Shown in pieces: positions 7,563-14,077 of a DNA stretch of 14,323 nucleotides (position 1 is the first letter of the stretch; the number at the start of each line of letters is the position of its first letter). The notes under the pieces were generated by a model, which was not told where the DNA came from, ran no database searches, and saw nothing but the letters and a program-made list of their open reading frames with translations. Origin of the DNA: CAYMRB01 sp964392615. GTDB taxonomy: Bacteria; Planctomycetota; UBA8108. Both the position numbers and the translations under genes were made by a program. Location of the stretch: NCBI GenBank assembly GCA_964392615.1, contig CAYMRB010000263.1, positions 1 to 14,323 on the forward strand, given 5' to 3'.

Positions 7563-7926
7563 GAAAGCTCCTCGGGTCGTTGCGTTGATTCTGGGTAATC
7601 GAGCGCGGCCGGCGCGTTCAAGTCACGCCGGCTCGCCACGCGAGTCTCGGTTGTCTCGCGAGCGTGCTACAGCAGGCCGAGCCTGCGATTACAACGACTC
7701 GGATGGCGAAATACAAGGGACTACTCCGGCGCACGCGCAAGTAGTTCCGTTCCTTGTCGAAGGACGGTCCGTTTGCCCGTTCTCTCCGCCCCCGACTGGG
7801 CTCGCGATCTCTCCCGAGTCATCGCCCACCGCAAGGCGCTGTCGCGTTCCTGTCCGCCTCGGACACGCTTGACGCCGACGCGCGATTCCGGTATCCACGC
7901 CCGCTTCAAACGAGCTCCGAGGACCG
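7563..7926. other. Divergent intergenic region, 364 bases
   Basis: No convincing gene lies here. It separates the divergent GreA-fusion and HAD genes, so it must carry at least one promoter, but I see no clean -35/-10 pair on either strand. It holds a small perfect hairpin (7672-7677 with 7681-7686, three-base loop) and the larger bulged hairpin at 7713-7757. The half nearest the HAD gene is pyrimidine-rich and otherwise featureless. Confidence 0.5.
7713..7757 (+). other. Bulged 45-base hairpin upstream of the HAD gene
   Basis: ACAAGG (7713-7718) pairs with CCTTGT (7752-7757). After an asymmetric bulge on the right arm, GA+CTACT (7719-7725) pairs with AGTAG+TC (7740-7747, one extruded T), and GCG 7729-7731 can pair with CGC 7736-7738 at the top. 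About 16 pairs in all. No U-run follows, so it is not a standard terminator. It could be a structured leader for the HAD mRNA or a DNA inverted repeat. Confidence 0.4.
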
Positions 7927-8652
7927 ATGCGCACGCCGAGAATCTCCGCCCACGAACTGGTCTGTCGCAACGAGATCCGAGCCGTCGTGTTCGACATGGA
8001 CGGCGTTCTGGCCGATACGGAGGCCTTTCACCTCGAGGGCTGGGAGCGCCTCGCCGCAGCTTGGGAGCTCGGCCCGCCCGGCGCGCTGCGCGACCTTGCC
8101 CGCAGCACCTTCGGCCAGACGAACGACCTCATTATCCCTGCCCTGTGGCGGGAGGTCGGGCGCGAGCTCGACACGCCGGTCGAGGCGCTGAGCGTCGAGA
8201 AGGAAACCTACTATCGCGACGCGGCGCGCCGCCGAGTCCGCCCGATGGCCGGTGTGGAGCGGCTGCTCGACTGGCTCGGCGACGTCGGCATCGCGACCGC
8301 GATCGGCACCTCGGGCCCCACCGAGAACGTCGAGTTCCTGCTCGACGAGTTCGGGTGGCACGGTCGGTTCACGGCAATCGTTCACCGCTCCCGATTCGCC
8401 GCCGGCAAGCCGGCGCCCGATTGCTTCCTGCGAGCCGCGGAGGATCTGGACGTGCGGCCGCGGCATGCGATCGTCTTCGAGGACTCGGTCCACGGCCTGG
8501 CGGCAGCGCGTCGCGGAGGATTCTGGCCTGCCGCGATCGCCGGCACGTACCCGGAGGGCGATCTGCGTCCATTGGCGCGCTGGGTATTCCGCGACTTCGA
8601 GGACATCTCCTGCCTTCGAAAGCCGCCCCCGGACGGCGTGAGGATCGCATAA
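7927..8652 (+). CDS. HAD-superfamily hydrolase, beta-phosphoglucomutase/phosphatase-like
   Basis: 241 residues. All four HAD motifs are clear: DMDGVLADT (D23 nucleophile, D25 general acid/base), the motif II Thr/Ser in GTSGP (127-131), K161 in GKPAPD, and the acidic pair E185-D186 in VFEDSVHGLAAA. A helical cap domain sits between motifs I and II (about 32-105), the subclass I cap of beta-phosphoglucomutase and 2-deoxyglucose-6-phosphatase-like enzymes. The predicted reaction is phosphate transfer from, or hydrolysis of, a small phosphorylated sugar or other metabolite in the cytoplasm; the substrate is not determined. GAGG lies four bases ahead of the ATG. It precedes gap on the same strand by 241 bases, far enough that gap probably has its own promoter. 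Confidence 0.92.
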   Translation: MRTPRISAHELVCRNEIRAVVFDMDGVLADTEAFHLEGWERLAAAWELGPPGALRDLARSTFGQTNDLIIPALWREVGRELDTPVEALSVEKETYYRDAARRRVRPMAGVERLLDWLGDVGIATAIGTSGPTENVEFLLDEFGWHGRFTAIVHRSRFAAGKPAPDCFLRAAEDLDVRPRHAIVFEDSVHGLAAARRGGFWPAAIAGTYPEGDLRPLARWVFRDFEDISCLRKPPPDGVRIA

Positions 8653-8686
8653 GGGCGACGCCGCCGGAAAGAGGCTCGGCAGGGTC

Positions 8687-8714
8687 TTGTACCGGTCGCG
8701 GGAATCCATAGAAT
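8687..8714 (+). promoter_or_regulatory. Candidate promoter for gap
   Basis: TTGTAC (8687-8692, weak -35) and TAGAAT (8709-8714, five of six -10 positions) are spaced by 16 bases. They lie just after the HAD stop and about 180 bases upstream of the gap ATG, implying a long leader that contains a GCCCC/GGGGC hairpin near 8760-8775. The assignment is tentative because the -35 is poor. Confidence 0.35.
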
Positions 8715-8893
8715 GCGGGCTTGCGCTCGCTTCACCCGGACCGGATCGGGCGCCCAGCGGCCCCAGTCAGGGGCTGATCAGTGGGGATTCCGAATCGCGG
8801 TCCGGAGATCGGCTTGGGCTGCCCGGGTGTTCTCACGATCCTGATCCTGCCCGGCCCCGGACCACAACCCACCCAGCGAGGGAAGGAGACCTC

Positions 8894-9877
8894 ATGACGA
8901 TCAAGGTCGGTATCAACGGATTTGGCCGCATCGGCCGCAGCGTGTTTCGCATTCTGTCGACGAAGGACCAGATCGAGGTGGTCGCGGTCAACGACCTGAT
9001 CAGCCCCGATAGCCTCGCTCACCTCCTGAAGTACGACACGGTGATGGGCCGTTTCGAGCAGAGCGTGGAGGTCGGAGACGGCGCGCTGGTCGTCGGCGGC
9101 AAGACCGTCAAGGTCGTCGCCGAGCGCGACCCGGCGAACCTGCCGTGGGGAGACCTCGGAGTTGACGTCGTCGTCGACGCGACCGGTATCTTCCGCACGC
9201 GCGAGGCGCTTCAGAAGCACCTCGACGCCGGTGCCAAGAAGGTCGTCCTGACCGTGCCGCCGAAGGATGCGGTCGACAATATGGTCGTCCTCGGAGTCAA
9301 CTGCGACTCGATCACGCCGGACCAGAAGATCCTCTCGAATGCGTCCTGCACGACGAACTGCCTCGCCCCCGTCGCGAAGGCGCTCGACGACGCGTTCGGT
9401 ATCGAGTACGGCATCATGACGACCGTTCACGCGTACACGAACGACCAGGTCGTCGCCGACGGTCCGCACAGCGACCTCCGTCGCGCGCGCGCCGCCGCAC
9501 AGAACATCATCCCGACGACCACCCGCCCGCCCCCCGCGCTCGGCAAGGTGCTGCCGAACCTCAACCGCAAGCTCGACGGCATCGCGCAGCGCGTCCCCGT
9601 CGTCAACGGCTCGATCGTCGACCTGAACGTCCAGCTCGCCAAGGACGTCACGAAGGAAGAGGTCAACGCCGTGGTCAAGGCGGCCGCCGACGGCCCGCTC
9701 AAGGGCATCCTCGAGTACACCGAGGACCCGATCGTGTCGAGCGACATCATCATGAACCCGCACTCGTCGATCTTCGACGCGCAGAGCACGCTCGTCCCCG
9801 GCGGGAAGGGCAAGGCCGTCAAGATCCTGTCGTGGTACGACAACGAGTGGGCTACTCGAATCGCGTTGTCGACCTGA
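8894..9877 (+). CDS. gap: Glyceraldehyde-3-phosphate dehydrogenase, C-terminus lost by frameshift
   Basis: 327 residues as read. The ATG at 8894 follows GGAAGGAG by five bases. The NAD-binding motif GINGFGRIGR (7-16), the active-site SNASCTTNCLAP with catalytic C152, and TTVHAYTND with H179 are intact. The enzyme oxidatively phosphorylates glyceraldehyde-3-phosphate in glycolysis, or runs in reverse in gluconeogenesis. Two oddities occur. After WYDNEW (314-319) the frame reads ATRIALST and stops, but inserting one G at about 9851 restores GYSNRVVDLIEKISS and a TAA at 9895-9897, giving 334 aa, the normal family length. Second, the phosphate-binding segment usually reading PTSTGAAKAVGK is PTTTRPPPALGK here (207-218). 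The first oddity looks like a one-base deletion, either real or a sequencing/assembly error. If real, the C-terminal helix is missing. Confidence 0.93.
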   Translation: MTIKVGINGFGRIGRSVFRILSTKDQIEVVAVNDLISPDSLAHLLKYDTVMGRFEQSVEVGDGALVVGGKTVKVVAERDPANLPWGDLGVDVVVDATGIFRTREALQKHLDAGAKKVVLTVPPKDAVDNMVVLGVNCDSITPDQKILSNASCTTNCLAPVAKALDDAFGIEYGIMTTVHAYTNDQVVADGPHSDLRRARAAAQNIIPTTTRPPPALGKVLPNLNRKLDGIAQRVPVVNGSIVDLNVQLAKDVTKEEVNAVVKAAADGPLKGILEYTEDPIVSSDIIMNPHSSIFDAQSTLVPGGKGKAVKILSWYDNEWATRIALST

Positions 9878-9897
9878 TCGAGAAGATCAGCTCGTAA
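9848..9897 (+). other. Apparent -1 frameshift in the gap 3' end
   Basis: The GGG at 9849-9851 would need to be GGGG to keep the gap frame. The alternative frame from there to TAA 9895-9897 encodes the textbook GAPDH C-terminus (GYSNRVVDLIEKI). The run of G makes a homopolymer error a likely cause. Confidence 0.85.
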
Positions 9898-9957
9898 CGA
9901 CTGCCCGCGCCGCGTCCGGACGCCTCGACCCTTCCCCCGGTTCGCAAGGCGTCGATC

Positions 9958-10157
9958 ATGAGCGCGGTCGGCTGTGATGTGGGTGGCACGGCGGCGAAGC
10001 CGGTTCTCTGGCGTCGCCGCCGTGTCATTTTGACTCGGTCGCGCTCCCGACCGGCAACGATCTGTTCCCGCGCGCTCTCGTCGACGCAGTGCGCGAACTC
10101 GCCCCCGACGGGCGCTGGCCGGTCGGCGTCGCGCCGGGCGACGCGAGCGTGGTTCCC
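9958..10157 (+). pseudogene. Probable remnant of a ROK-family sugar kinase N-terminus
   Basis: An ATG at 9958 with AAGG about eight bases upstream begins MSAVGCDVGGTAAKPVLW, which matches the ROK/glucokinase phosphate motif DxGGTxxK. That frame then loses sense. In another frame from about 10026 the sequence reads HFDSVALPTGNDLF, then ALVDAVRELAPDG and WPVGVAPGD, which resembles the next part of a ROK kinase (variable strand, helix, then the GVGVPG strand). The two pieces need at least one frameshift between 10012 and 10028, and nothing recognisable follows before the next gene, so only about 65 of roughly 300 residues remain. ROK kinases phosphorylate glucose or related sugars with ATP, which would fit the neighbouring gap. 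The remaining gap of about 190 bases to 10344 shows no feature. The call rests on short motifs. Confidence 0.45.
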
Positions 10158-10344
10158 AGTACGGAATCCGGTCGGCCGTCCAGACGCTGGACTGTACGCC
10201 TCGTTGCGCCGAGACGCTCGCGACGACCCCATCGGGCGGAGCGGCCCGCGCTGCGCCTCTCGGCTCGCCATAGGCCGAGTCGAGACGGCAGTCGGGCCCG
10301 CCGGTTGCGCTTCCCCCTGACGCAACCCCCCCGGAGCCCGCCGA

Positions 10345-10977
10345 ATGACCTGCCTGCGCACCCTCGTCGTCCTCTTCGCTGCGATCCTCGTCTATATGGG
10401 CTGGCAGGAATGCCGGCTGACGATCGAGTGCCCGGACCTCGTGTCGCTCGCTTCCTGCGAATTCGACTCGGTCGACACCGGCGGCCCGGTCTGGGCGCGG
10501 CTCGACGGCGCGCCGGTCGCGCTGGACGCCGCCGACGGGGAGCACGGCGAATGGCTAGCCTTCGCGTGCCCCGAGGACGGCGTGTCCCGCGATCTCGTGT
10601 TGTGGTTCCGCCACGCGATCGACGCGCAAGAGCTCGCGTCGCTGCGAGCCGCGGGCCGCGTCCACGGCCTCGCCTATGTCCCCCCGCCCGCGACCGAAGC
10701 GGCGGTGCGCGAACAACTCGGCGCGAACGGCATCGACTTGCGCGCGGGCTTCCGCGTGCTGGAGGTCGGCCGCCAGCCCGCTGGCTGGCCGACGTCGCTC
10801 GGCGTTCTCTGCGGCGGCCTCGTCCTCGGCGCGATCGGGCTGCGAGGCCCGGGCCGTCGCCCGGACACGCTGGCGGAGCTCGTCGAGGCGACCCGCTTTG
10901 AAGAAACCGATACCGATTTCGAGACCGACGCCGCAGTCGAAGCGAAGCGCGACGCGGCGGCTCCGGTCAGCTGCTGA
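10345..10977 (+). CDS. Small membrane protein with two predicted TM segments
   Basis: 210 residues that I do not recognise. A hydrophobic N-terminal segment (residues 5-20, LRTLVVLFAAILVYMGW) is an uncleaved signal anchor or signal peptide. It is followed by an extracytoplasmic-looking domain (21-148) with four Cys (23, 29, 38, 75) that could form disulphides. A second hydrophobic segment lies at about 149-167, and an acidic C-terminal tail (EETDTDFETD) would lie in the cytoplasm. GGAG lies about eight bases before the ATG. The N-out/C-in arrangement and short beta-rich outer domain suggest a small envelope protein; no enzyme motif is seen. It is followed by hairpins at 10999-11035 and 11049-11088. 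Confidence 0.78.
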   Translation: MTCLRTLVVLFAAILVYMGWQECRLTIECPDLVSLASCEFDSVDTGGPVWARLDGAPVALDAADGEHGEWLAFACPEDGVSRDLVLWFRHAIDAQELASLRAAGRVHGLAYVPPPATEAAVREQLGANGIDLRAGFRVLEVGRQPAGWPTSLGVLCGGLVLGAIGLRGPGRRPDTLAELVEATRFEETDTDFETDAAVEAKRDAAAPVSC

Positions 10978-10998
10978 TCGGAACGCCTCCCTCAACAG

Positions 10999-11035
10999 CC
11001 GGTTGAAGAAGGACTCGGAGCACCTCTTCAACGGG
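10999..11035. repeat. Intergenic hairpin (dispersed repeat copy B)
   Basis: GTTGAAG (11002-11008) pairs with CTTCAAC (11026-11032); a bulged A and then AGG/CCT extend it inward, and CC/GG pairs extend it outward across a G-G mismatch. On the minus strand it starts CCCGTTGAAG and contains GTGCTCCG, like the hairpin at 5279-5312. It lies 22 bases after the membrane-protein stop. Confidence 0.55.
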
Positions 11036-11048
11036 CGGTCCAACAAAC

Positions 11049-11088
11049 ACGGGCGAGCCTGCGTTTCCTCTGACGCGGGCTCGCCCGT
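11049..11088. terminator. Bidirectional terminator-like hairpin
   Basis: ACGGGCGAGCC (11049-11059) and GGCTCGCCCGT (11078-11088) form a perfect 11-base-pair stem, with further GCG/CGC pairing inside an 18-base loop. It lies between the convergent membrane-protein and lamin-tail genes and can serve both. The sequence after the stem on the plus side is TCTCGTTGT, only moderately U-rich. Confidence 0.75.
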
Positions 11089-11122
11089 TCTCGTTGTCGC
11101 TACGTCTGGCGGAACGACTGCG

Positions 11123-13438
11123 CTACGGACACTCGGAGTATTCGCAGGCCAGCAGGTCGTCCTCGGTCGGATCCGGCCCGCACGTCGCCCCGGGATCCGC
11201 CGGCGCGTCGCCGCCGCCGAAGAGCCAGTTGAGCGTGTAGATTCCGTCCGACAGGTCGAGGCTGCCCGAGTCGTTCGAGTCCGCCGCGTCATAGCACGTC
11301 GGCGCGTCTCCACCGGTGAACAGGAACCCGAAGGTCGCGACCGCGTCCGAGAGGTCGACACCGCCGTTGCCGTTCGCGTCACCGCGCTTGAACTGCACCG
11401 CGCACGTCGCGTCCACGACGTTGGCCTCATTCGGCGTGCCGCGTTCGGCGACGACCCAGCAACCGTTGCGGTCGCCCTCCGGGGTCAGGCTCAGCGACTG
11501 GTTCGCGAGGATCGCCAGGCTCGAGTTCCGGCCGAGGGGCTCGCCTTGCGGACCGACCATCGGCTCGCCGGTCACGGGATCCGGACACGGCACGATCTCG
11601 AGGGTCTCCGGGTCGCGACAGGGCTCGTCCTCGGTGAAGCCGGGGAACGACGACGGGTCGCCGAAATCAAGACCGTGAATCAGCCCGAAGCCGTTCTCCG
11701 CGTTGTCGAACAGGAAGATCTGGTCGCCGTCCGCATTGATCGCGAAGTTCGTGTGCCAGCGCTGCGGGTTCGGCTCGACCGCGTTCGGATCCGGACACTC
11801 CCACCAGCAGGGCCGGTCGAGACGCGTCCCATCAGGGCACTTGCTGCCGTCGTCGTCGAGCCAGACGATGGCGTAGGTGCCGGCCGCGATCTCCGAGCCG
11901 GGCGGGAACTGCCACTCCCGCGGGCTGAAGAAGTTGTCCGAGAGCCAGCAGCCCGACAGGTCGACCGTGATGCTCGAGCCGTTGTAGATCTCGATGAAGT
12001 CCTCATCGCGCTTGCAGCAATCGGGATTCTCCGGCGGGCAGCCATCGAAGCTCGTGCACGGGAACTCCGTCTCGTCCGTCAACAGGTCGCTCTGCCGCGG
12101 CACGATCTCGTTGATGACGAGCCTGTCCAGGCCGCGCGCCGGATCCGGCTCGTAACCGACGGCGTAGGACCACGGCACGTTGCAGGCGATGTAGCGCTCG
12201 CCCTGGAACAGAACCACGTCCTCCTCGTCGTCCGAGGATGCACACTCCACGACGTCCACGAGGTCGAGCTGGCACCCGAACTCCGGCGGACCGTATGCGC
12301 GGTCGCAGGGCCCCTCGACAGGGCTCTCGAGATCGGAGCAGAAGTTCCCGGGCTGGGTGTCGATCGCACCGCCGTCGTCCACGGTTCGCAGGTAGAACTC
12401 GACCCGAGTGCCTGCCTCCTGGCCGGGGATCAGCCCGTGCCAGAGAGTGGAGATATCGAGCGGGCGAGGCGGGCTCGCGTCGGCACCGTCGTGCACGTCG
12501 CCGTCCCATGTCATCTCGACGGCCTGCTCCTCACCGGGCGAGCCGTCGACTCCGAAGACGCGGTAGACCAGCTCGACACGCGCGATACTGCCGCCTTCGT
12601 CCACCGGCGTCGGAACCTGATCGTCGCGGACCCGCGCGGTGATCTCGACGGGCTCGTCCGCCGCCGGAGCGTTGGTCGATTGATCCGACCGCGTCACGCG
12701 CGGCACGGAGTTGCTGCCCTCGGCGGGGTTCGGAGAGCCTCCGCAGAAGCGGCGCAGACCGAGGACACACGCCCCGTTGGTCGTCGCGCAGAGTCCGAAT
12801 GTCGCCGTCGGAATACCGTCGACCGGCGGATAGAACGCGAAGTGCTCGAACGTCTCCTCGACCGGCACCGGCGCGGGCCCGGCACCGTCGGGAGCGCGAC
12901 CGAACGACACGTCGGAGCGCAGCGGCGGCAGCCAGACTCGGTCGATCAGCGGCCTGGAGAGCGGATCGTCCGCGACCGCGCGGGGCCCCCAGAGACTGAT
13001 CGGCTCGCTGCCGTCGCTCGAGATGCCGAACGCCGCGTGCAGCTCGCACGTCCCCTCGGGGATGTCGCCGTCACAGAAGATCACGAGCCGGCCGCCCCCG
13101 GGAATCGTCGAGCGCGACGCGGGAAACACCCACTGCTCGGCCTCCGCCACGTCCTCGAGAGACTCCGTGTCGGTCAGCACCCAAGAGGTCGCAGGAACGC
13201 CCGTCCCGAGGACGACGGCGTCGTCGGTGCGATTCAAGAGCTCGACCATGTCCGGCGTCCCACCGCCGATGTCGACAGGCGAAGTCGACCGATTGTCGGC
13301 CAGGACCTCATTGATGACGACCTGTGCGCCGACGGGCTCCAGCCCCAACGACGAAGTCAGCGCCGCGATCGCGACGAGCGTGACGAGGAGCCTGCACCCG
13401 AAGATCGCCCTAGCGATCCCGCGCGAGTTCCGTCCCAT
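11123..13438 (-). CDS. Secreted lamin-tail-domain protein with C-terminal dockerin-like Ca-binding module
   Basis: 771 residues from the ATG at 13438, chosen because it gives a normal signal peptide: basic n-region (RNSRGIARAIFGCR), hydrophobic core (about 17-34) and probable cleavage after VGA at residue 38. The frame is open to 13678; a GTG at about 13489 with a GGAGG site is an alternative start. The first lamin-tail domain opens with VVINEVLADNR (about 40-165). A beta-rich domain follows (about 250-360, EITARVRDD...VELVYRV). A second lamin-tail domain starts LVINEIVP (about 440-600, with FIEIYNGSS and GCWLSD). The end (685-745) has two EF-hand-like loops, GDANGNGGVDLSDAV and DSNDSGSLDLSDGIY, a dockerin type I-like repeat pair. 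A Cys-rich tail ends the protein. It is probably extracellular or surface-bound, with a structural or adhesive role (inference). It has no recognised catalytic domain. Confidence 0.88.
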   Translation of the reverse strand: MGRNSRGIARAIFGCRLLVTLVAIAALTSSLGLEPVGAQVVINEVLADNRSTSPVDIGGGTPDMVELLNRTDDAVVLGTGVPATSWVLTDTESLEDVAEAEQWVFPASRSTIPGGGRLVIFCDGDIPEGTCELHAAFGISSDGSEPISLWGPRAVADDPLSRPLIDRVWLPPLRSDVSFGRAPDGAGPAPVPVEETFEHFAFYPPVDGIPTATFGLCATTNGACVLGLRRFCGGSPNPAEGSNSVPRVTRSDQSTNAPAADEPVEITARVRDDQVPTPVDEGGSIARVELVYRVFGVDGSPGEEQAVEMTWDGDVHDGADASPPRPLDISTLWHGLIPGQEAGTRVEFYLRTVDDGGAIDTQPGNFCSDLESPVEGPCDRAYGPPEFGCQLDLVDVVECASSDDEEDVVLFQGERYIACNVPWSYAVGYEPDPARGLDRLVINEIVPRQSDLLTDETEFPCTSFDGCPPENPDCCKRDEDFIEIYNGSSITVDLSGCWLSDNFFSPREWQFPPGSEIAAGTYAIVWLDDDGSKCPDGTRLDRPCWWECPDPNAVEPNPQRWHTNFAINADGDQIFLFDNAENGFGLIHGLDFGDPSSFPGFTEDEPCRDPETLEIVPCPDPVTGEPMVGPQGEPLGRNSSLAILANQSLSLTPEGDRNGCWVVAERGTPNEANVVDATCAVQFKRGDANGNGGVDLSDAVATFGFLFTGGDAPTCYDAADSNDSGSLDLSDGIYTLNWLFGGGDAPADPGATCGPDPTEDDLLACEYSECP

Positions 13439-13525
13439 TCCCCCAGCCTCCCCAGCGGCGAATTGCCGGTGAGCGACGACAGTCTTCACATGATCCTCCC
13501 GTCGGATCGTCCCGGTGAAGTGATG

Positions 13526-13552
13526 CACCGCGCTCGCCGCGCGAGCACGGTG
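13526..13552 (-). promoter_or_regulatory. Strong hairpin in the leader of the lamin-tail gene
   Basis: 13526-13537 pairs with 13541-13552 across a three-base loop: eleven Watson-Crick pairs and one position that is a G-U wobble in the minus-strand RNA. It lies about 90 bases before the ATG at 13438. A second six-pair hairpin is at 13582-13599 in the same leader. No ligand-binding motif is recognised. Confidence 0.5.
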
Positions 13553-13712
13553 TGCGGCCATGGGCCGCATCGGAGACCTTGGTGCGCCGTGAAGCGCACA
13601 CCAACGAAAAATGAACGTTTCCTCGCAATCCGCCTGGCAGCAGGCGCCGGCGCGCGCGTAGCGAGCCTCCCGTGACACAACACAAGCGGCGACGCCGGAA
13701 ACGGACCGCTCG

Positions 13713-13741
13713 ATTATACGACGCGGTCTCCTTTCTGTAAG
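13713..13741 (-). promoter_or_regulatory. Candidate promoter of the lamin-tail gene
   Basis: On the minus strand, CTTACA (13736-13741, four of six -35 positions) and an exact TATAAT (13713-13718) are separated by 17 bases, the ideal spacing. The start of transcription would be near 13706, giving a leader of about 270 bases that contains two hairpins. Confidence 0.6.
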
Positions 13742-13806
13742 AAAGAAATCCCCAACGGTTTACGCACGGCCGGAGGGAGCGCCGACCCGCGCGAGAACCG
13801 TCGCAA

Positions 13807-13825
13807 AGCGCGTCCAAAACGCGCT
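13807..13825. other. Small perfect hairpin
   Basis: AGCGCGT (13807-13813) and ACGCGCT (13819-13825) flank a five-base loop. It lies between the two divergent candidate promoters. No U-run follows; function unknown. Confidence 0.4.
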
Positions 13826-13874
13826 CCTCTGCCATCGAGCATCCCGTCTGAAGCGGCCGGCCACAACCGCGAAA

Positions 13875-13920
13875 ACCTTTACGAAAAAAGCCGGGGCCAG
13901 TGCCCTTTTCGCTCAAAGGT
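13875..13920. promoter_or_regulatory. Long interrupted palindrome upstream of the histone-like gene
   Basis: ACCTTT (13875-13880) pairs with AAAGGT (13915-13920), CGAAAA (13882-13887) with TTTTCG (13906-13911), and GGGC (13894-13897) with GCCC (13902-13905) around a CAGT loop. The right arm overlaps the -35-like element of the sigma-28-like promoter, so it could be an operator or cruciform. GGGC-CAGT-GCCC-TTTT also resembles an intrinsic terminator but no upstream plus-strand gene needs one. Confidence 0.45.
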
Positions 13921-13943
13921 CTTCTCGGGCCCGCCGATATAAG
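13914..13943 (+). promoter_or_regulatory. Sigma-28-like promoter candidate for the histone-like gene
   Basis: CAAAGGTC (13914-13921), 11 bases, then GCCGATAT (13933-13940) matches the sigma-28 consensus TAAAGTTT-N11-GCCGATAA at 12 of 16 positions with exact spacing. The same bases include TATAAG (13938-13943), a possible sigma-70 -10, but no -35 accompanies it. The leader to the ATG at 14078 would be about 130 bases and contains the hairpin at 13981-14006. Confidence 0.4.
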
Positions 13944-13980
13944 CGGCACCTGCAAGGGTTTAGGAACAGCAATCTGACAG

Positions 13981-14006
13981 GTCGAGGCGCCGTTCGGCGG
14001 CTCGAC
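13981..14006 (+). other. Near-perfect leader hairpin before the histone-like gene
   Basis: GTCGAG (13981-13986) pairs with CTCGAC (14001-14006), then a G-G mismatch, then CGCCG (13988-13992) with CGGCG (13995-13999). Eleven pairs in 26 bases. It ends 71 bases before the ATG at 14078 and would be in the mRNA leader if the promoter near 13933 is used. Confidence 0.5.
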
Positions 14007-14077
14007 GCGCCGGTGACGAAGCCGTCGGAGAGCTTCGCGAAGGCGAGCAGAGTTTTCTCTATTCGGAGTCAGGATCC

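Noticed and set aside
5313..7598. 761-residue open frame on the plus strand
   Set aside because: It lies opposite the well-supported GreA fusion; GC-rich codon use keeps the opposite strand open.
7672..7686. Perfect six-pair hairpin taken as a terminator
   Set aside because: No U-run follows, and it lies between divergent genes where no terminator is needed.
8732..9763. 343-residue minus-strand open frame
   Set aside because: It is antisense to gap, whose motifs are unmistakable.
10676..13675. 999-residue open frame on the plus strand
   Set aside because: It is antisense to the lamin-tail gene, is Arg/Val/Asp-rich without domains, and has no signal peptide; the minus-strand product has recognisable domains.
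13894..13909. GGGC-CAGT-GCCC-TTTT as an intrinsic terminator
   Set aside because: No plus-strand gene lies upstream within reach; it fits better as the core of the larger palindrome.
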